Assembly: GCA_017569285.1 (NCBI GenBank)
Contig: CP069419.1
Coordinates: forward strand, 558,001-622,000
Direction of reading: 5' to 3'
DNA length: 64,000 nucleotides
DNA from: Clostridiales bacterium
GTDB taxonomy: Bacteria; Bacillota; Clostridia; Christensenellales; Aristaeellaceae
Part shown: piece by piece, positions 40,130 to 49,727 of the stretch
How the letters are laid out: every line of letters starts with the position of its first letter
Position numbering within the stretch: position 1 is the stretch's first letter
Translations under genes and position numbers: made by a program
Notes under the pieces: model-generated
Seen by the model: the letters and a program-made list of their open reading frames with translations, nothing else
Database searches by the model: none
Told to the model about the DNA's origin: nothing

Positions 40130-40908
40130 AATCATTCTTCCGGATGACTTACCCCTACTGCCTGTGGATCGGCATTTTCGTTGTCGCGCCGATGATCATG
40201 ATCCTGCTTTACGCGCTGACAAAAACGACCGACAACAGCGTCCTGACCTTCCAGTTCACGCTGGAGAATTTTGCCCGGTTCTTCAATGAGCCGTCCTTCC
40301 TGCGGGTGCTGCTGACGTCCCTGCGGATTGCGCTGGTGACAACCGTCCTTTGCCTGCTGGTGGGCTATCCGGCAGCGCTGTTTATCGCCAACCGGCCGGA
40401 ACGGACCCAGACCTTCCTGATCCTGTTGCTGACCCTGCCCATGTGGATCAACATGCTGCTGAAGACCTATGCCTGGCGCGGTATCCTGGAAGATATGGGA
40501 TTCGCCAGTGAAGTAAAGGTGCTCATCGGCATGGTGTACGATTTCCTGCCCTATATGATCATCCAGATCCACACGGCCATCAGCAAAATGAACCGGGACC
40601 TGCTGACCGCCAGCTATGACCTGGGAGCCAACCGGTGGCAGACCTTCCTGAAAGTCACGCTCCCCCTGAGCGTTCCCGGAATCATCTCCGGAATCACCCT
40701 GGTGTTCCTGCCGGCGGTTTCCAGTTTTGTGATTCCCAACATGCTGGGCGGCGGAGACTACTACCTCATCGGCAACCTGATCGAGAACTGCTTCGTTCAC
40801 ACCGGTCAGTGGAACTTCGGCAGCGCGATTTCCCTGATCATGGCCCTGATTATCATCACGTCCATGCGGCTGACCAAGAAGCTGGACCGTGAAGCGCAGG
40901 AGGCGTGA
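40126..40908 (+). CDS. potB: Spermidine/putrescine ABC transporter permease PotB
   Basis: First membrane subunit of the polyamine importer. The 260 residues carry six predicted helices and the EAA loop around [48 protein letters not shown] is typical of PotB. The start overlaps the potA stop (ATGA). It precedes potC. Confidence 0.95.
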   Translation: MKSFFRMTYPYCLWIGIFVVAPMIMILLYALTKTTDNSVLTFQFTLENFARFFNEPSFLRVLLTSLRIALVTTVLCLLVGYPAALFIANRPERTQTFLILLLTLPMWINMLLKTYAWRGILEDMGFASEVKVLIGMVYDFLPYMIIQIHTAISKMNRDLLTASYDLGANRWQTFLKVTLPLSVPGIISGITLVFLPAVSSFVIPNMLGGGDYYLIGNLIENCFVHTGQWNFGSAISLIMALIIITSMRLTKKLDREAQEA

Positions 40909-40912
40909 GAAA

Positions 40913-41713
40913 ATGGAAAAGAAACGTTTTTCGCGCTTCCTCTCCGGCGGTTACCTGGCCTTGGTCCTCGTATTCGTCTATCTGCCGATCATCTATATGG
41001 TCATCTTCTCGTTCAACGACAGCAAATCCATGCTGAATTTCACCGGTTTCTCCCTGCGCTGGTATGAGAGTATTTCCAAGGACCGGTTCATGCTGGAAAG
41101 CATTTCCAACACCTTTATCGTTGCAATCATCTCAACGGCCGTTTCCACGGTGCTCGGCACCGTAACAGCCATCGGCCTGTCCAAGTCCCGGAGGCTGGTC
41201 CGCGAGGTGGTGCTGGAGATCAACAACCTGCCGATCATGAATCCGGATATCGTCACAGCCATCGGCCTGATGCTGCTGTTTACCTCCATCAAGATCACGA
41301 CCGGGATGCCCACCCTGATCCTGGCGCACGTTTCCTTCTGTACTCCCTTCGTGATCCTTTCCATTATGCCGAAGCTGCGCCAGCTGGACGACAACGTTGC
41401 GGAAGCCGCCATGGACCTGGGCGCGACCCCGTTCCAGGCGCTGGTAAAGATCATCCTTCCGCAGATTTACCCGGCCATTCTGTCCGGTGCGCTGATCGCC
41501 TTCAGCATGTCCCTGGATGACTTCGTCGTTTCGTACTTCACCAAGGGAGAAGGTCTGAATACCATCTCCACGTATGTGTATACGATGAAGCGATACAACT
41601 ACACGGTCAACGCGCTCTCCACCATTATTGTGGCGGTTGTCGCGGTGGTGCTGATCCTGGTGAACCTGATCCCCCGTCTTACGGAGAAAAAAGCCAACAA
41701 GGAGGAAGAATGA
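40913..41713 (+). CDS. potC: Spermidine/putrescine ABC transporter permease PotC
   Basis: Second membrane subunit. The 266 residues show six helices, YLPIIYMVIFSFNDSKSM near the start, the EAA loop DLGATPFQALVKIILPQIYPAILSG and SLDDFVVSYFTKGEGL. I choose the ATG at 40913, about 9 bases after CAGGAGG and just beyond the potB stop; earlier in-frame ATG at 40889 overlaps potB and lacks a site. It overlaps potD by four bases. Confidence 0.95.
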   Translation: MEKKRFSRFLSGGYLALVLVFVYLPIIYMVIFSFNDSKSMLNFTGFSLRWYESISKDRFMLESISNTFIVAIISTAVSTVLGTVTAIGLSKSRRLVREVVLEINNLPIMNPDIVTAIGLMLLFTSIKITTGMPTLILAHVSFCTPFVILSIMPKLRQLDDNVAEAAMDLGATPFQALVKIILPQIYPAILSGALIAFSMSLDDFVVSYFTKGEGLNTISTYVYTMKRYNYTVNALSTIIVAVVAVVLILVNLIPRLTEKKANKEEE

Positions 41714-42858
41714 ACATGAAGAAGTCCCTGAAAGTCCTTTCCCTGGTCCTGGCGGCTATCCTGTGCCTGCTGCTGACCGGCTGCCAGCAGCAGGAAGCCC
41801 AGCCGGCCGCCACCGCCACAGAAGCCCCCAAGGCAGAAGCCGAAACCAAGGTTGAAGCCGAAACGGCGTCCTTTGCCGGCCAGACGCTGAACGTCTACAA
41901 CTGGGGCGAATACATCGACATGAACGTCATTTACAACTTTGAAAAAGAGTACGGCGTCAAGGTAAACTATGACCGGTATTCCTCCAACGAGGAGATGTAT
42001 ACCAAACTGGCCACCGGCGCCTCCTATGATATCCTGATCCCCAGTGATTACATGATCGAGCGGCTGATCCGGGAAAAGCAGCTGCAGCAGATTGACAAGT
42101 CCGTTGTCACCAACCTGAACCTCCTCTATGAAGGCGTGACCAAGCTGGATTTCGATCCGGACAACACCTGGTCCGTGCCCTACCTCTGGCAGAACGTGGG
42201 TATCGTGTACGACACCACGAAGATTGCCCGGGAAAAGATGGAAGAAAAGGGCTTCTCCATCTTCCTGGATCCGGAATATGACGGACATGCCTATATGTAC
42301 GATTCCGAGCGCGATGCCTTCATGGTCGCCTTCAAGGCGCTGGGATATTCCGCCAACACGGAAAACGAGGAAGAAATCACCGCCGCCTTCAACTGGCTGC
42401 GTGAGATGGACAAAGCCATTCATCCCTCTTACGTCACGGACGAAGTCATCGACTCCATGGCCACCGGCAAAAAGTGGCTGGCGCTCGTGTACAGCGGCGA
42501 TGCCGCGTTCGTCCTCTCCGAGAATGAAAACATGGGCTTCTGCGCGCCGAAGGAAGGCACCAATATCTGCGTGGACGCGATGGTCATTCCTGCCAACGCC
42601 AAGAATCCCGCGCTGGCGAATGTGTTCATCAATTACATCCTGGCGTATGAAAACAGCCTCATGATTTCCGAGGAAGTCGGCTATGCCTCTTCCAACGCCC
42701 AGGTCCTGGCAGAGCTGTCCGGTGAAGGCGGCAGCTATGCGGGCAATGAAGCCTACCTGCCCCGCACCGGTTATGAGAAGGATGAGTTCTTCCATGACAA
42801 TGAAACCCTGAAGAAGAAGCTCGCCGAGCTCTGGATCAAGGTAAAGCTCCACGAGTAA
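41710..42858 (+). CDS. potD: Spermidine/putrescine-binding lipoprotein PotD
   Basis: Extracellular binding subunit of the polyamine importer. The 382 residues start with a lipoprotein signal (SLVLAAILCLLLTGCQQQ, lipobox LTGC), then an Ala/Glu-rich linker, then the family fold: LNVYNWGEYIDMNVIYNFEKEYGVKVNYDRYSSNEEMYTKL, YDILIPSDYMIERLI, TWSVPYLWQNVGIVYDTTKI. AAGGAGG lies upstream; either ATG 41710 or 41716 may be used. It is the last gene of the operon, followed by a terminator. Confidence 0.95.
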   Translation: MNMKKSLKVLSLVLAAILCLLLTGCQQQEAQPAATATEAPKAEAETKVEAETASFAGQTLNVYNWGEYIDMNVIYNFEKEYGVKVNYDRYSSNEEMYTKLATGASYDILIPSDYMIERLIREKQLQQIDKSVVTNLNLLYEGVTKLDFDPDNTWSVPYLWQNVGIVYDTTKIAREKMEEKGFSIFLDPEYDGHAYMYDSERDAFMVAFKALGYSANTENEEEITAAFNWLREMDKAIHPSYVTDEVIDSMATGKKWLALVYSGDAAFVLSENENMGFCAPKEGTNICVDAMVIPANAKNPALANVFINYILAYENSLMISEEVGYASSNAQVLAELSGEGGSYAGNEAYLPRTGYEKDEFFHDNETLKKKLAELWIKVKLHE

Positions 42859-42876
42859 TTCCCCGTTTCGTCTCCC

Positions 42877-42907
42877 ACAGCCGGACAACCGTCCGGCTGT
42901 TTTCTTT
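42877..42907 (+). terminator. pot operon terminator
   Basis: ACAGCCGGAC/GTCCGGCTGT (42877-42886 with 42891-42900) followed by TTTCTTT. Confidence 0.85.
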
Positions 42908-42909
42908 GC

Positions 42910-42938
42910 TTGTAAAACCGTTTTCCGGCAGGTATAAT
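42910..42938 (+). promoter_or_regulatory. Promoter of the Sel1 gene
   Basis: TTGTAA (42910-42915), 17 bases, TATAAT (42933-42938). The leader is about 80 bases. Confidence 0.8.
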
Positions 42939-43024
42939 AAATAAACCATGATCCGGATCAGAATCCAGGATGGGGAATCCCCCGGACAGGACCGCTTCCG
43001 GAAGATATCTTTGGATGGTGAAGT

Positions 43025-44032
43025 ATGAAGAGACTGCTTGCAATGCTCGGGGTAGCCTGCCTGCTGATATTCCCTGCCGGCCTTGCAGAGGAAAACGGCA
43101 GCGCGGATCATTGGATCTGCCTTGAATGCGGCAGCAAAACCGGCGGCGATTTCTGCGGGGTCTGCGGAAAACCGGCCGGTGCCTGGATCTGCAGTGCCTG
43201 CAAGGCGGAGAACCTGGGCAGCAGCTGCCATTCCTGCGGGATGACCCGGGAAGCCTCCCTGGATACGCAGGCCGCATCCGGCGATCTGCTGGCCGCCTGG
43301 CCGGCCGTCCGTTACCTGGCCGGGCAGAGCCGGCCGGATGCGCTGGTTGCACTGGCGCATTATTACGAACTGGGGCTGCTGATGCCGAAAGATTCCGCGA
43401 TGGCGCTTTCCTGCCTGCACCTTGCTGCCGGCATGGACTATGCGCCTGCCTGGGTACAGCTGGGCCGCATGTATGACGAGGGAGAGCTGGTCACACGGGA
43501 CTATTACCAGTCCATGGAATGCTACCAAAAAGCCGCCGATCTCGGTTCCGTGGAAGCCCTCTGGTACCTGGGTACCTTCTATGAAGACGGTTCCACAGTC
43601 CGCCGGAACTATGAAAAAGCGCTGGAGTATTACCGGCAGGCCGCTGAAAAAGGCGACGCGGACAGCCTGATGTCCATCGCATACTGCTACGCCAATGGCC
43701 GGGGAGTCGAACGCGATCCGGACCTGGCCCTGGAGTACTATGAAAAAGCCGCAGAAGCGGGCAGTGCACTCGCCTGCGACTATCTCGGCTATCTGTATCT
43801 GTCCGGGGAAAACGCCGTAAAAGACGTGGAAAAAGGCCTTTCCTGGTACCGGAAGGCCGCGGAGCTCGGGAACAGCCGCAGCATGGCTGCGCTTGGCTAT
43901 ATGTATCAATACGGGATCGATGTGGATCCGGACCCTGCTGAAGCCGCCCATTGGTATGAGCAGGCGGCGTTGGCCGGAAGGGAGGATGCGCTGGAAGCGC
44001 TCTCCTCCCTGGAATCCGGAAAAACGGAATAA
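43025..44032 (+). CDS. Secreted protein with two zinc ribbons and Sel1-like repeats
   Basis: Role unknown; Sel1 repeats usually bind other proteins. The 335 residues begin with a signal peptide (MKRLLAMLGVACLLIFPAGLA). Two identical-spacing zinc ribbons follow: C32-x2-C35-x8-C44-x2-C47 and C56-x2-C59-x8-C68-x2-C71. Then come about six Sel1/TPR-type repeats (patterns such as A-x-LGxMYxxG and A-x2-YYxKAAExG, e.g. ALEYYRQAAEKGDADSLMSI). Zinc ribbons on a protein that appears secreted are unusual. GGATGGTG is a weak site before the ATG. It has its own promoter and terminator. Confidence 0.8.
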   Translation: MKRLLAMLGVACLLIFPAGLAEENGSADHWICLECGSKTGGDFCGVCGKPAGAWICSACKAENLGSSCHSCGMTREASLDTQAASGDLLAAWPAVRYLAGQSRPDALVALAHYYELGLLMPKDSAMALSCLHLAAGMDYAPAWVQLGRMYDEGELVTRDYYQSMECYQKAADLGSVEALWYLGTFYEDGSTVRRNYEKALEYYRQAAEKGDADSLMSIAYCYANGRGVERDPDLALEYYEKAAEAGSALACDYLGYLYLSGENAVKDVEKGLSWYRKAAELGNSRSMAALGYMYQYGIDVDPDPAEAAHWYEQAALAGREDALEALSSLESGKTE

Positions 44033-44053
44033 TCCGTCTTCGCTGAAACATGA

Positions 44054-44081
44054 AAACGCCCCTGCCGATGCAGGGGCGTTT
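44054..44081. terminator. Shared hairpin between Sel1 gene and L,D-transpeptidase gene
   Basis: AAACGCCCCTGC/GCAGGGGCGTTT (44054-44065 with 44070-44081), loop CGAT, with short T-runs outward on each strand. It lies between two convergent genes. Confidence 0.65.
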
Positions 44082-44094
44082 GTTCATGGGCTTT

Positions 44095-45882
44095 TTATGG
44101 TTCATATGGGGTCGGTGTCGGCCGGGGCGTGGGTGTCGGTTCCTCAAACAGGGCGTCGATCACCTTCTGGTCCGCCGTACCGCTCACCGGCATTCCGTGG
44201 TCACGCTGGAATGCTTTCAGGGCAGCCACCGTCCGGTCCAGCATTTTGCCGGTACACTTCGTATCATAGTAGCCCAGCTCTTTCAGCCGGTGCTGCAGCC
44301 AGAAGACGTATTCGTTGTTGCTCTTCTGCTTCAGGACAAGCCCGTTCAGCTCCGGCCGGATATCACTGCGGTATACCGGTTCCGGTGTCGGTTCCGGCGT
44401 TTTGACGGGCACCATCTCTTCCTTGCTCAGCGGCGCCAGCTTCAGCGAATCCTTCAGCTCCGGATCGGATTTCGTTTCGTTCTGCGTGGTGATATGGACT
44501 ACCGTTCCTTCCCCGCAGTTGTCATAGATCCACTTGGCATCTGCCACCGTCAGCCGGATGCATCCGTGGCTGGCCCGGCTTCCCAGGGCGCGGTAGCTGG
44601 AGGTTTTCATGTCCTTGGTGCTTACGGAGTGATAAATGACGGAATGGAACGCAATGGACGAATTGATGCGTGTCCAGTACCGGGCATATCCGCCCCATTT
44701 CGGGAAATAGCACCAGGTGGCTTTCCGGCCGTTCAGCACCCAGTCACCCGGATCGCTGTCCGTTCCCACCTTGCCGGTGGAGCAGAGCATCTGGCGGACC
44801 GGCACGGTATACTCGCCGTATTCATCCCGCGCATACACCGATACAATCTGGTTCCGCACGTCCACATAGATATAGAACGGAATCGGCGTCGGGGTCGGCG
44901 TCGGTTTCGGCGTCTGGTCCGGCAGCACCACATGGGAATTGTTGAAAATCACATTCCATGTTTCCTCATCCACCACGCCGTTGCTCTTCAGTCCGTTCTG
45001 GGCCTGGATGGCTTTAACCGCGCGATGGGTGTATTTCTGGAAATTGCCGCTGACCTTACTGGCATCCAGGTACCCCAGGTCATGCAGGCGCTGCTGCATC
45101 TGCTTCACCAGCGGGCCGCTGGTTCCGTTCTTCAGCTGTTTCGTGAACGGCACCGCTTCATCCGGAAGCGGCACACTGTTCTCATCCTCATCCACAAGGT
45201 AATTGTTCAGGTCCGGAATCGGGGTTGGGGTTGGGGTCGCGTCATCATAATACCCGACCGCCCGGCCGGAGAACAGCACTTCCTGCGTATCGGGATCCGC
45301 AATCCCGGTAACCTGCAGGTGGTTGTTCCGCTGGAAATGTTCCACCGCCTTCTGCGTGGATTCCAGGTAATTGCCCTTGATCTTCTCCTTGTAGTATCCG
45401 AGGGCGGTCAGCTGGGTCTGGAGTTCCTTCACGTCATCTCCCGACGCGCCGTACTTCAGCGGACGGTACATGGCGGTATACAGCACCATCTGGGTCTGGA
45501 TATCCGCGACACCCGTCGCTTCCAGGCCAAAGTCGTCCTGGAACCGTGTCACGGCATCCCGTGTGGCATCACCGTAAGCGCCGCTGATATTCCCCCGGTA
45601 GTATTTCATATCGCTCAGCCGGGTTTGCAGGAAAACGACGTCATCTCCCTGATCCCCGTACTGCATCACACGGACCGGCTCCGATTCCGGTTCCCCTTCC
45701 GGCTGGATTTCCATATCCACCGGGATGATCACGGAATCGTCTTCATTTTCATCCTCTTCATCAGCGGCCGCTTCATCCACAGGGACGACCACAGAATCAT
45801 CCTCGTCGTCCTCCGCAAATACCGTCATGCAGATCCCGGCCAGGATCGCAGCTACCAGGATCATGCATATCAAACGCTTCAT
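44095..45882 (-). CDS. L,D-transpeptidase with four peptidoglycan-binding domains
   Basis: Predicted to crosslink peptidoglycan or attach proteins to it, outside the membrane. The 595 residues have a signal peptide, an acidic linker, three peptidoglycan-binding-1 modules (about 75-135, 140-200, 255-310; e.g. GDQGDDVVFLQTRLSDMKYY), the YkuD catalytic domain with IAFHSVIYHS and SHGCIRL (catalytic Cys about 440), Pro/Thr linkers, and a fourth module near the C-terminus. I choose the ATG at 45882, 10 bases after GGAGG. It ends a long same-strand run and follows the Cna-B-like protein by 24 bases. Confidence 0.9.
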   Translation of the reverse strand: MKRLICMILVAAILAGICMTVFAEDDEDDSVVVPVDEAAADEEDENEDDSVIIPVDMEIQPEGEPESEPVRVMQYGDQGDDVVFLQTRLSDMKYYRGNISGAYGDATRDAVTRFQDDFGLEATGVADIQTQMVLYTAMYRPLKYGASGDDVKELQTQLTALGYYKEKIKGNYLESTQKAVEHFQRNNHLQVTGIADPDTQEVLFSGRAVGYYDDATPTPTPIPDLNNYLVDEDENSVPLPDEAVPFTKQLKNGTSGPLVKQMQQRLHDLGYLDASKVSGNFQKYTHRAVKAIQAQNGLKSNGVVDEETWNVIFNNSHVVLPDQTPKPTPTPTPIPFYIYVDVRNQIVSVYARDEYGEYTVPVRQMLCSTGKVGTDSDPGDWVLNGRKATWCYFPKWGGYARYWTRINSSIAFHSVIYHSVSTKDMKTSSYRALGSRASHGCIRLTVADAKWIYDNCGEGTVVHITTQNETKSDPELKDSLKLAPLSKEEMVPVKTPEPTPEPVYRSDIRPELNGLVLKQKSNNEYVFWLQHRLKELGYYDTKCTGKMLDRTVAALKAFQRDHGMPVSGTADQKVIDALFEEPTPTPRPTPTPYEP

Positions 45883-45906
45883 TCCGTTCATTCCTCCGGG
45901 AAATCT

Positions 45907-48900
45907 TTATTTCTGCCAGTTCTGGGTTTTGCCCTGGCCGTATCCGGCCGGCAGCACCCCGTTGCGGCGGGTCACGAATCCCAGGTCCACATTGTAGTTG
46001 GCCCGGTCGCTCTCCACGGTAATCTCCCCGGTATAGCACACATCGCCGTCCGTTTCTTCCAGGGCGGACGCGATGATCCGGAGATCACTGCGCTTCCGGG
46101 TGGGCTTTACTTCCGCCGGAGCGGTCACGCGCAGTGTGTAAACCGCCGGATACAGGTCTGAAATCCGGTAGAATCCGTACTGATCCGTCACAGTTTCCGC
46201 CACGGCTGCACCGTCGCGCAGCGCTTCCACGCGGACGTTCGCGATGCCAAGCTCATCTCCGGCCTGCAGTCCGTCGCCGTTCAGGTCCAGCCAGCAGAAG
46301 TCTCCCAGGCTGCCCGGCAGCACACAGCCGATATCCAGGTCCGTCCGGTTCTGGTTCATCTTCAGGTCGATCTCGTCCGAGGAACCGTTCCGGTTGAGCG
46401 TGGTGGTCATTGCAGAACGGAGATCCCCCGCCAGGCGGTAGTCATCCGGTTCAATGATCACACAGCCTTCCGGCATCTCCGCTTCAACGCGGTATACGCC
46501 GGGCATCAGGTGTTCGAAACGGTAATCGCCGTTGTTTGTACTGGTTGCGGAAGCAACCGCCGTACCGTTTTCGTCTTTCAGGGTCATCACCGCACCGGAA
46601 AGCGCCTCAATGTTTCCGCCCCGGTCAATCCATACCCTGCCGCCGATCCGGGTATACCGGATGATGCCCAGCAGCAGGTTGTCCCGTGTTTCATTCTCCT
46701 GCAGGCGGATCCCGGTCAGTACCATCTGACCGGCTTCTGCCGTAAACTGGTTGTCGCCGGGTTTCGGTGCCAGCGTGTTGTCATCCAACGGGAAGGAAAC
46801 CGAGAATTCCCCTGGAATCATCCCGGCTGCCGCGAAGGATCCGTTTTCGTCCGTTACCGGTGTGTCAAACACCTTTCCGGTGAAATTGTCCGTTACGGTC
46901 AGCGTCATTCCGGCAGGCGTCTGCTCGCCTTCATCGAACAGGCCGTTGTTGTTTTCATCCAGCCACATCCGGCCGCGGATCGCTGCCGGGATCGCTGCGC
47001 CGGTCATCTGTGCGGTCCAGGTAGCACCCATCGGCACCTCCAGCGTAGCTTCCTGCACCGCCTTGCCGGCCGTCAGCGGCAGGTCCAGGTGATCGGTCCG
47101 GCTCATCACAAAGCCTTCCGGGCAGGCGGCTTTGAGCGTATAGGTATCCGGCCGCAGCCCTTCCAGGATGAACGAGCCGTCCGCAGCCGTCGCCACAATG
47201 GACTCATCCAGTTCCGCACGTCCCGGAACCAGGGAAATCGTCATGCCGGCCAGCGGTTCTTCCCCGTCATCCCGGATTCCGTTTCCGTTATGGTCCTGAT
47301 AGGCGGTACCTTCAATCCGGCCCAGCGTCAGCGCGCCGCATAGCGCGGCCTTCTTATATCCGCCGGTTGCGAAATCAAACGATTCCGTCCTGCCGGCTCC
47401 GTCTGCGGTTTCCTGAATGGTTCCCGCCATACTCCGGGCAAATACCGCGCCGTCCGGCAGGATATATTCCACGTAATACCGTCCGGGCATCACCGCGTCA
47501 AAGATGAAGTGCCCGTCTTCGCCGATTTCCGCCCGGAATGCCTCGCCTTCAGTCTCCTCAACCAGGCGCACGGTCACACCGGTCAGCCCGCGTTCCCCGC
47601 TGTCCTGAGCCCCGTTGTCGTTCCGGTCGGCATATACGTCGCCTTCCACGGTACCGGGTTTGATCATACCGATATCCATCCCGGTGATCTCCGCACCCAG
47701 TTCCACGGTGAAGGGCATGGAATAGCCTTCCCCGCCTGTACGGTTCAGGATGACGTTGCCCTCCCCGAGTTTGGTAAAGGCGTATCCCGCCACCGCGTTC
47801 ACGCTCAGGCTGTATTCTCCCGGCGGTACGTCCGTCAGCTCATATACGCCGCGGGCTCCGGTCTTGTCATACACGACCGTATTGCCCTGCGCGTCCACCA
47901 GCTTCACGACAAAGGCACTGGATACCTTTTCCTTGCTGTCGCACGTGCCGGAGAAGTCGTTGTCATAGTATACGGTACCCTTGATGGTTGCAGGATAAAT
48001 CGCGCCGATGGCGATTTCCCGTGTTTCCGCATAGCTGAGCTTGAAATCGCCCCAGAAGTTCTCCCGGCGTCCGTCCCGGCCTTTGAAATGGTTGCCCTGA
48101 GGTTCATCCCGGGTAACGGTATAGGTGCTGCCGTCATTCGGAAGAAGGGCGCGGAGCCGGTATGTATTGGGGCGCATACCGGGCATTTCAAACCGGCCGT
48201 CTGCCCCGGATGTGACGCTTGCAACTTCGCTTCCGTCCCATTCCTTGATCGCCGTGATTTTCACGCCCTGCAGCGGCTGTTCACCCTCATCATAGAATCC
48301 GTTGTAGTTCGCATCCAGGTAGCAGATGCCTTTGACGATGCTGGCCCGGGTAAAGCCGATATTCTGGCTTTCCCGGCTGGTCTTGTCATTCAGGTCCACG
48401 GCTTTACTTGCCTTGAAAACGCCGTCCCTGGAGATAACGGTACGGTATTTGCCGGAATTGGCCTGCCGGGTAAAGGTCAGCCCGTCCGGCGTATACACCG
48501 TCAGGGTATACAGGGCGGGACGCACCCGGTCAATGATCCAGGTGCCGTCCGCTTTGGAAATCGTCTCATAATGCAGGCCGTTTTTCTGCCCGTCCAGCGT
48601 AATCCGCACGTTGGGCATCATCGGCTCGCCGCTTTCATACACACCGTCCACATTGGTTTCCACCCAGCAGAAGCCGGCCACATGGTATGCGGTTTCCACT
48701 CCGATTCCCTGCTCGGTTTCCATCCCCGCGGAAACAGTGAACTCGCCGCTTGCCTGGCTGCCTTCCGTGGAAAACTGGTATGCATTCAGGTCGGTCTGCC
48801 CTTCCCCGCCGTAAGCAGCAAACGTCTTGCCTTCAGTCAGGTAGGTTTCCGTACGGTAAGTGCCGGCCGGCACATTTTCAAAAACCACCACGCCGTCCGC

Positions 48901-49638
48901 GCCGGTCACGCCGCCGGCAACAGCGCTTTCCCCGCTCAGCAGGTAAACGTGGATGCCGGAAATGCCGTCTTCATTCGGCGCTTTGTTCCCGTTCCCGTTC
49001 CGGTCCTGGAAAACCATCACCCGAACGCTGCCCGTATTGTTTCCGGGCTGCAGCGGGGAAAACACAGGTTCCGGAGTCGCAGCCGGCTGGGGCAGCGGTT
49101 CCGGGATTACATAGGGTTCCACCACCGCCGTATAGGGTATATCCGGCTCTTCCCCGTCCGGTTCTTCACCGGCTTCCCCGGATTTATCCGGATCTTCCCC
49201 ATCCGGTTCCGAAGCCTGCTCAGCTGCAGGTTCCGGGGTGGCCGCCGGTGCCGGAACCGGCGTTTCGGCTGTTTCCGGAGCATCTGCCAGCCGGTGAAGG
49301 ACCACCGGAACCGTTACACTGCGGCCGTTCTCAACGGTAATGTCCTGATAGGCGTCCCCCAGGTCCCATCCCGGCTCAAAGAAACCGGTCACGGGTTCAA
49401 TATGGATCCGTGCGCCTTCCGGCAGGGTGATGGATTCGCCTGCCTGGATCTCTCCGATTTCCTCTCCGTTCTGCCATATACGGAACCGGCCGTCCAGTTT
49501 CACATATTCACCGGCTGTATCCGTCTCACCGCTCACATAAATGTTCAGCGTCACCGCTTCCGCCAGGGCTGTCTCCGCCGTCCCGGCCAGCAGCAGGATG
49601 CAAAGCAGGATGGAAAGAAATCGAGTCGCATTCTTCAT
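45907..49638 (-). CDS. Giant secreted protein with about nine Cna-B/SdrD-B-like repeats
   Basis: Extracellular stalk or adhesin-like protein; function unknown. The 1243 residues have a signal peptide (FLSILLCILLLAGTAETALA), a beta domain, a Pro/Glu linker (about 130-220), then about nine beta repeats, most with a calcium-site-like loop such as QDRNGNGNKAP, LDANYNGFYDEGE, YDNDFSGTCDSKE, ADRNDNGAQDSGE, QDHNGNGIRDDGE, LDENNNGLFDEGE and LDLNGDGLQAGDE. No LPxTG or C-terminal helix is present; it ends KTQNWQK. I choose the ATG at 49638. It lies between a lipoprotein gene and an L,D-transpeptidase, possibly a surface module. Confidence 0.85.
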   Translation of the reverse strand: MKNATRFLSILLCILLLAGTAETALAEAVTLNIYVSGETDTAGEYVKLDGRFRIWQNGEEIGEIQAGESITLPEGARIHIEPVTGFFEPGWDLGDAYQDITVENGRSVTVPVVLHRLADAPETAETPVPAPAATPEPAAEQASEPDGEDPDKSGEAGEEPDGEEPDIPYTAVVEPYVIPEPLPQPAATPEPVFSPLQPGNNTGSVRVMVFQDRNGNGNKAPNEDGISGIHVYLLSGESAVAGGVTGADGVVVFENVPAGTYRTETYLTEGKTFAAYGGEGQTDLNAYQFSTEGSQASGEFTVSAGMETEQGIGVETAYHVAGFCWVETNVDGVYESGEPMMPNVRITLDGQKNGLHYETISKADGTWIIDRVRPALYTLTVYTPDGLTFTRQANSGKYRTVISRDGVFKASKAVDLNDKTSRESQNIGFTRASIVKGICYLDANYNGFYDEGEQPLQGVKITAIKEWDGSEVASVTSGADGRFEMPGMRPNTYRLRALLPNDGSTYTVTRDEPQGNHFKGRDGRRENFWGDFKLSYAETREIAIGAIYPATIKGTVYYDNDFSGTCDSKEKVSSAFVVKLVDAQGNTVVYDKTGARGVYELTDVPPGEYSLSVNAVAGYAFTKLGEGNVILNRTGGEGYSMPFTVELGAEITGMDIGMIKPGTVEGDVYADRNDNGAQDSGERGLTGVTVRLVEETEGEAFRAEIGEDGHFIFDAVMPGRYYVEYILPDGAVFARSMAGTIQETADGAGRTESFDFATGGYKKAALCGALTLGRIEGTAYQDHNGNGIRDDGEEPLAGMTISLVPGRAELDESIVATAADGSFILEGLRPDTYTLKAACPEGFVMSRTDHLDLPLTAGKAVQEATLEVPMGATWTAQMTGAAIPAAIRGRMWLDENNNGLFDEGEQTPAGMTLTVTDNFTGKVFDTPVTDENGSFAAAGMIPGEFSVSFPLDDNTLAPKPGDNQFTAEAGQMVLTGIRLQENETRDNLLLGIIRYTRIGGRVWIDRGGNIEALSGAVMTLKDENGTAVASATSTNNGDYRFEHLMPGVYRVEAEMPEGCVIIEPDDYRLAGDLRSAMTTTLNRNGSSDEIDLKMNQNRTDLDIGCVLPGSLGDFCWLDLNGDGLQAGDELGIANVRVEALRDGAAVAETVTDQYGFYRISDLYPAVYTLRVTAPAEVKPTRKRSDLRIIASALEETDGDVCYTGEITVESDRANYNVDLGFVTRRNGVLPAGYGQGKTQNWQK

Positions 49639-49727
49639 GTTCCGTTTAGCCTCCGAAAAACAGATACTGCGCGCTTTTCCATGTTCCGGAAGAGCGCGCC
49701 GCATCATCATTGCAGAATATGGATTCC

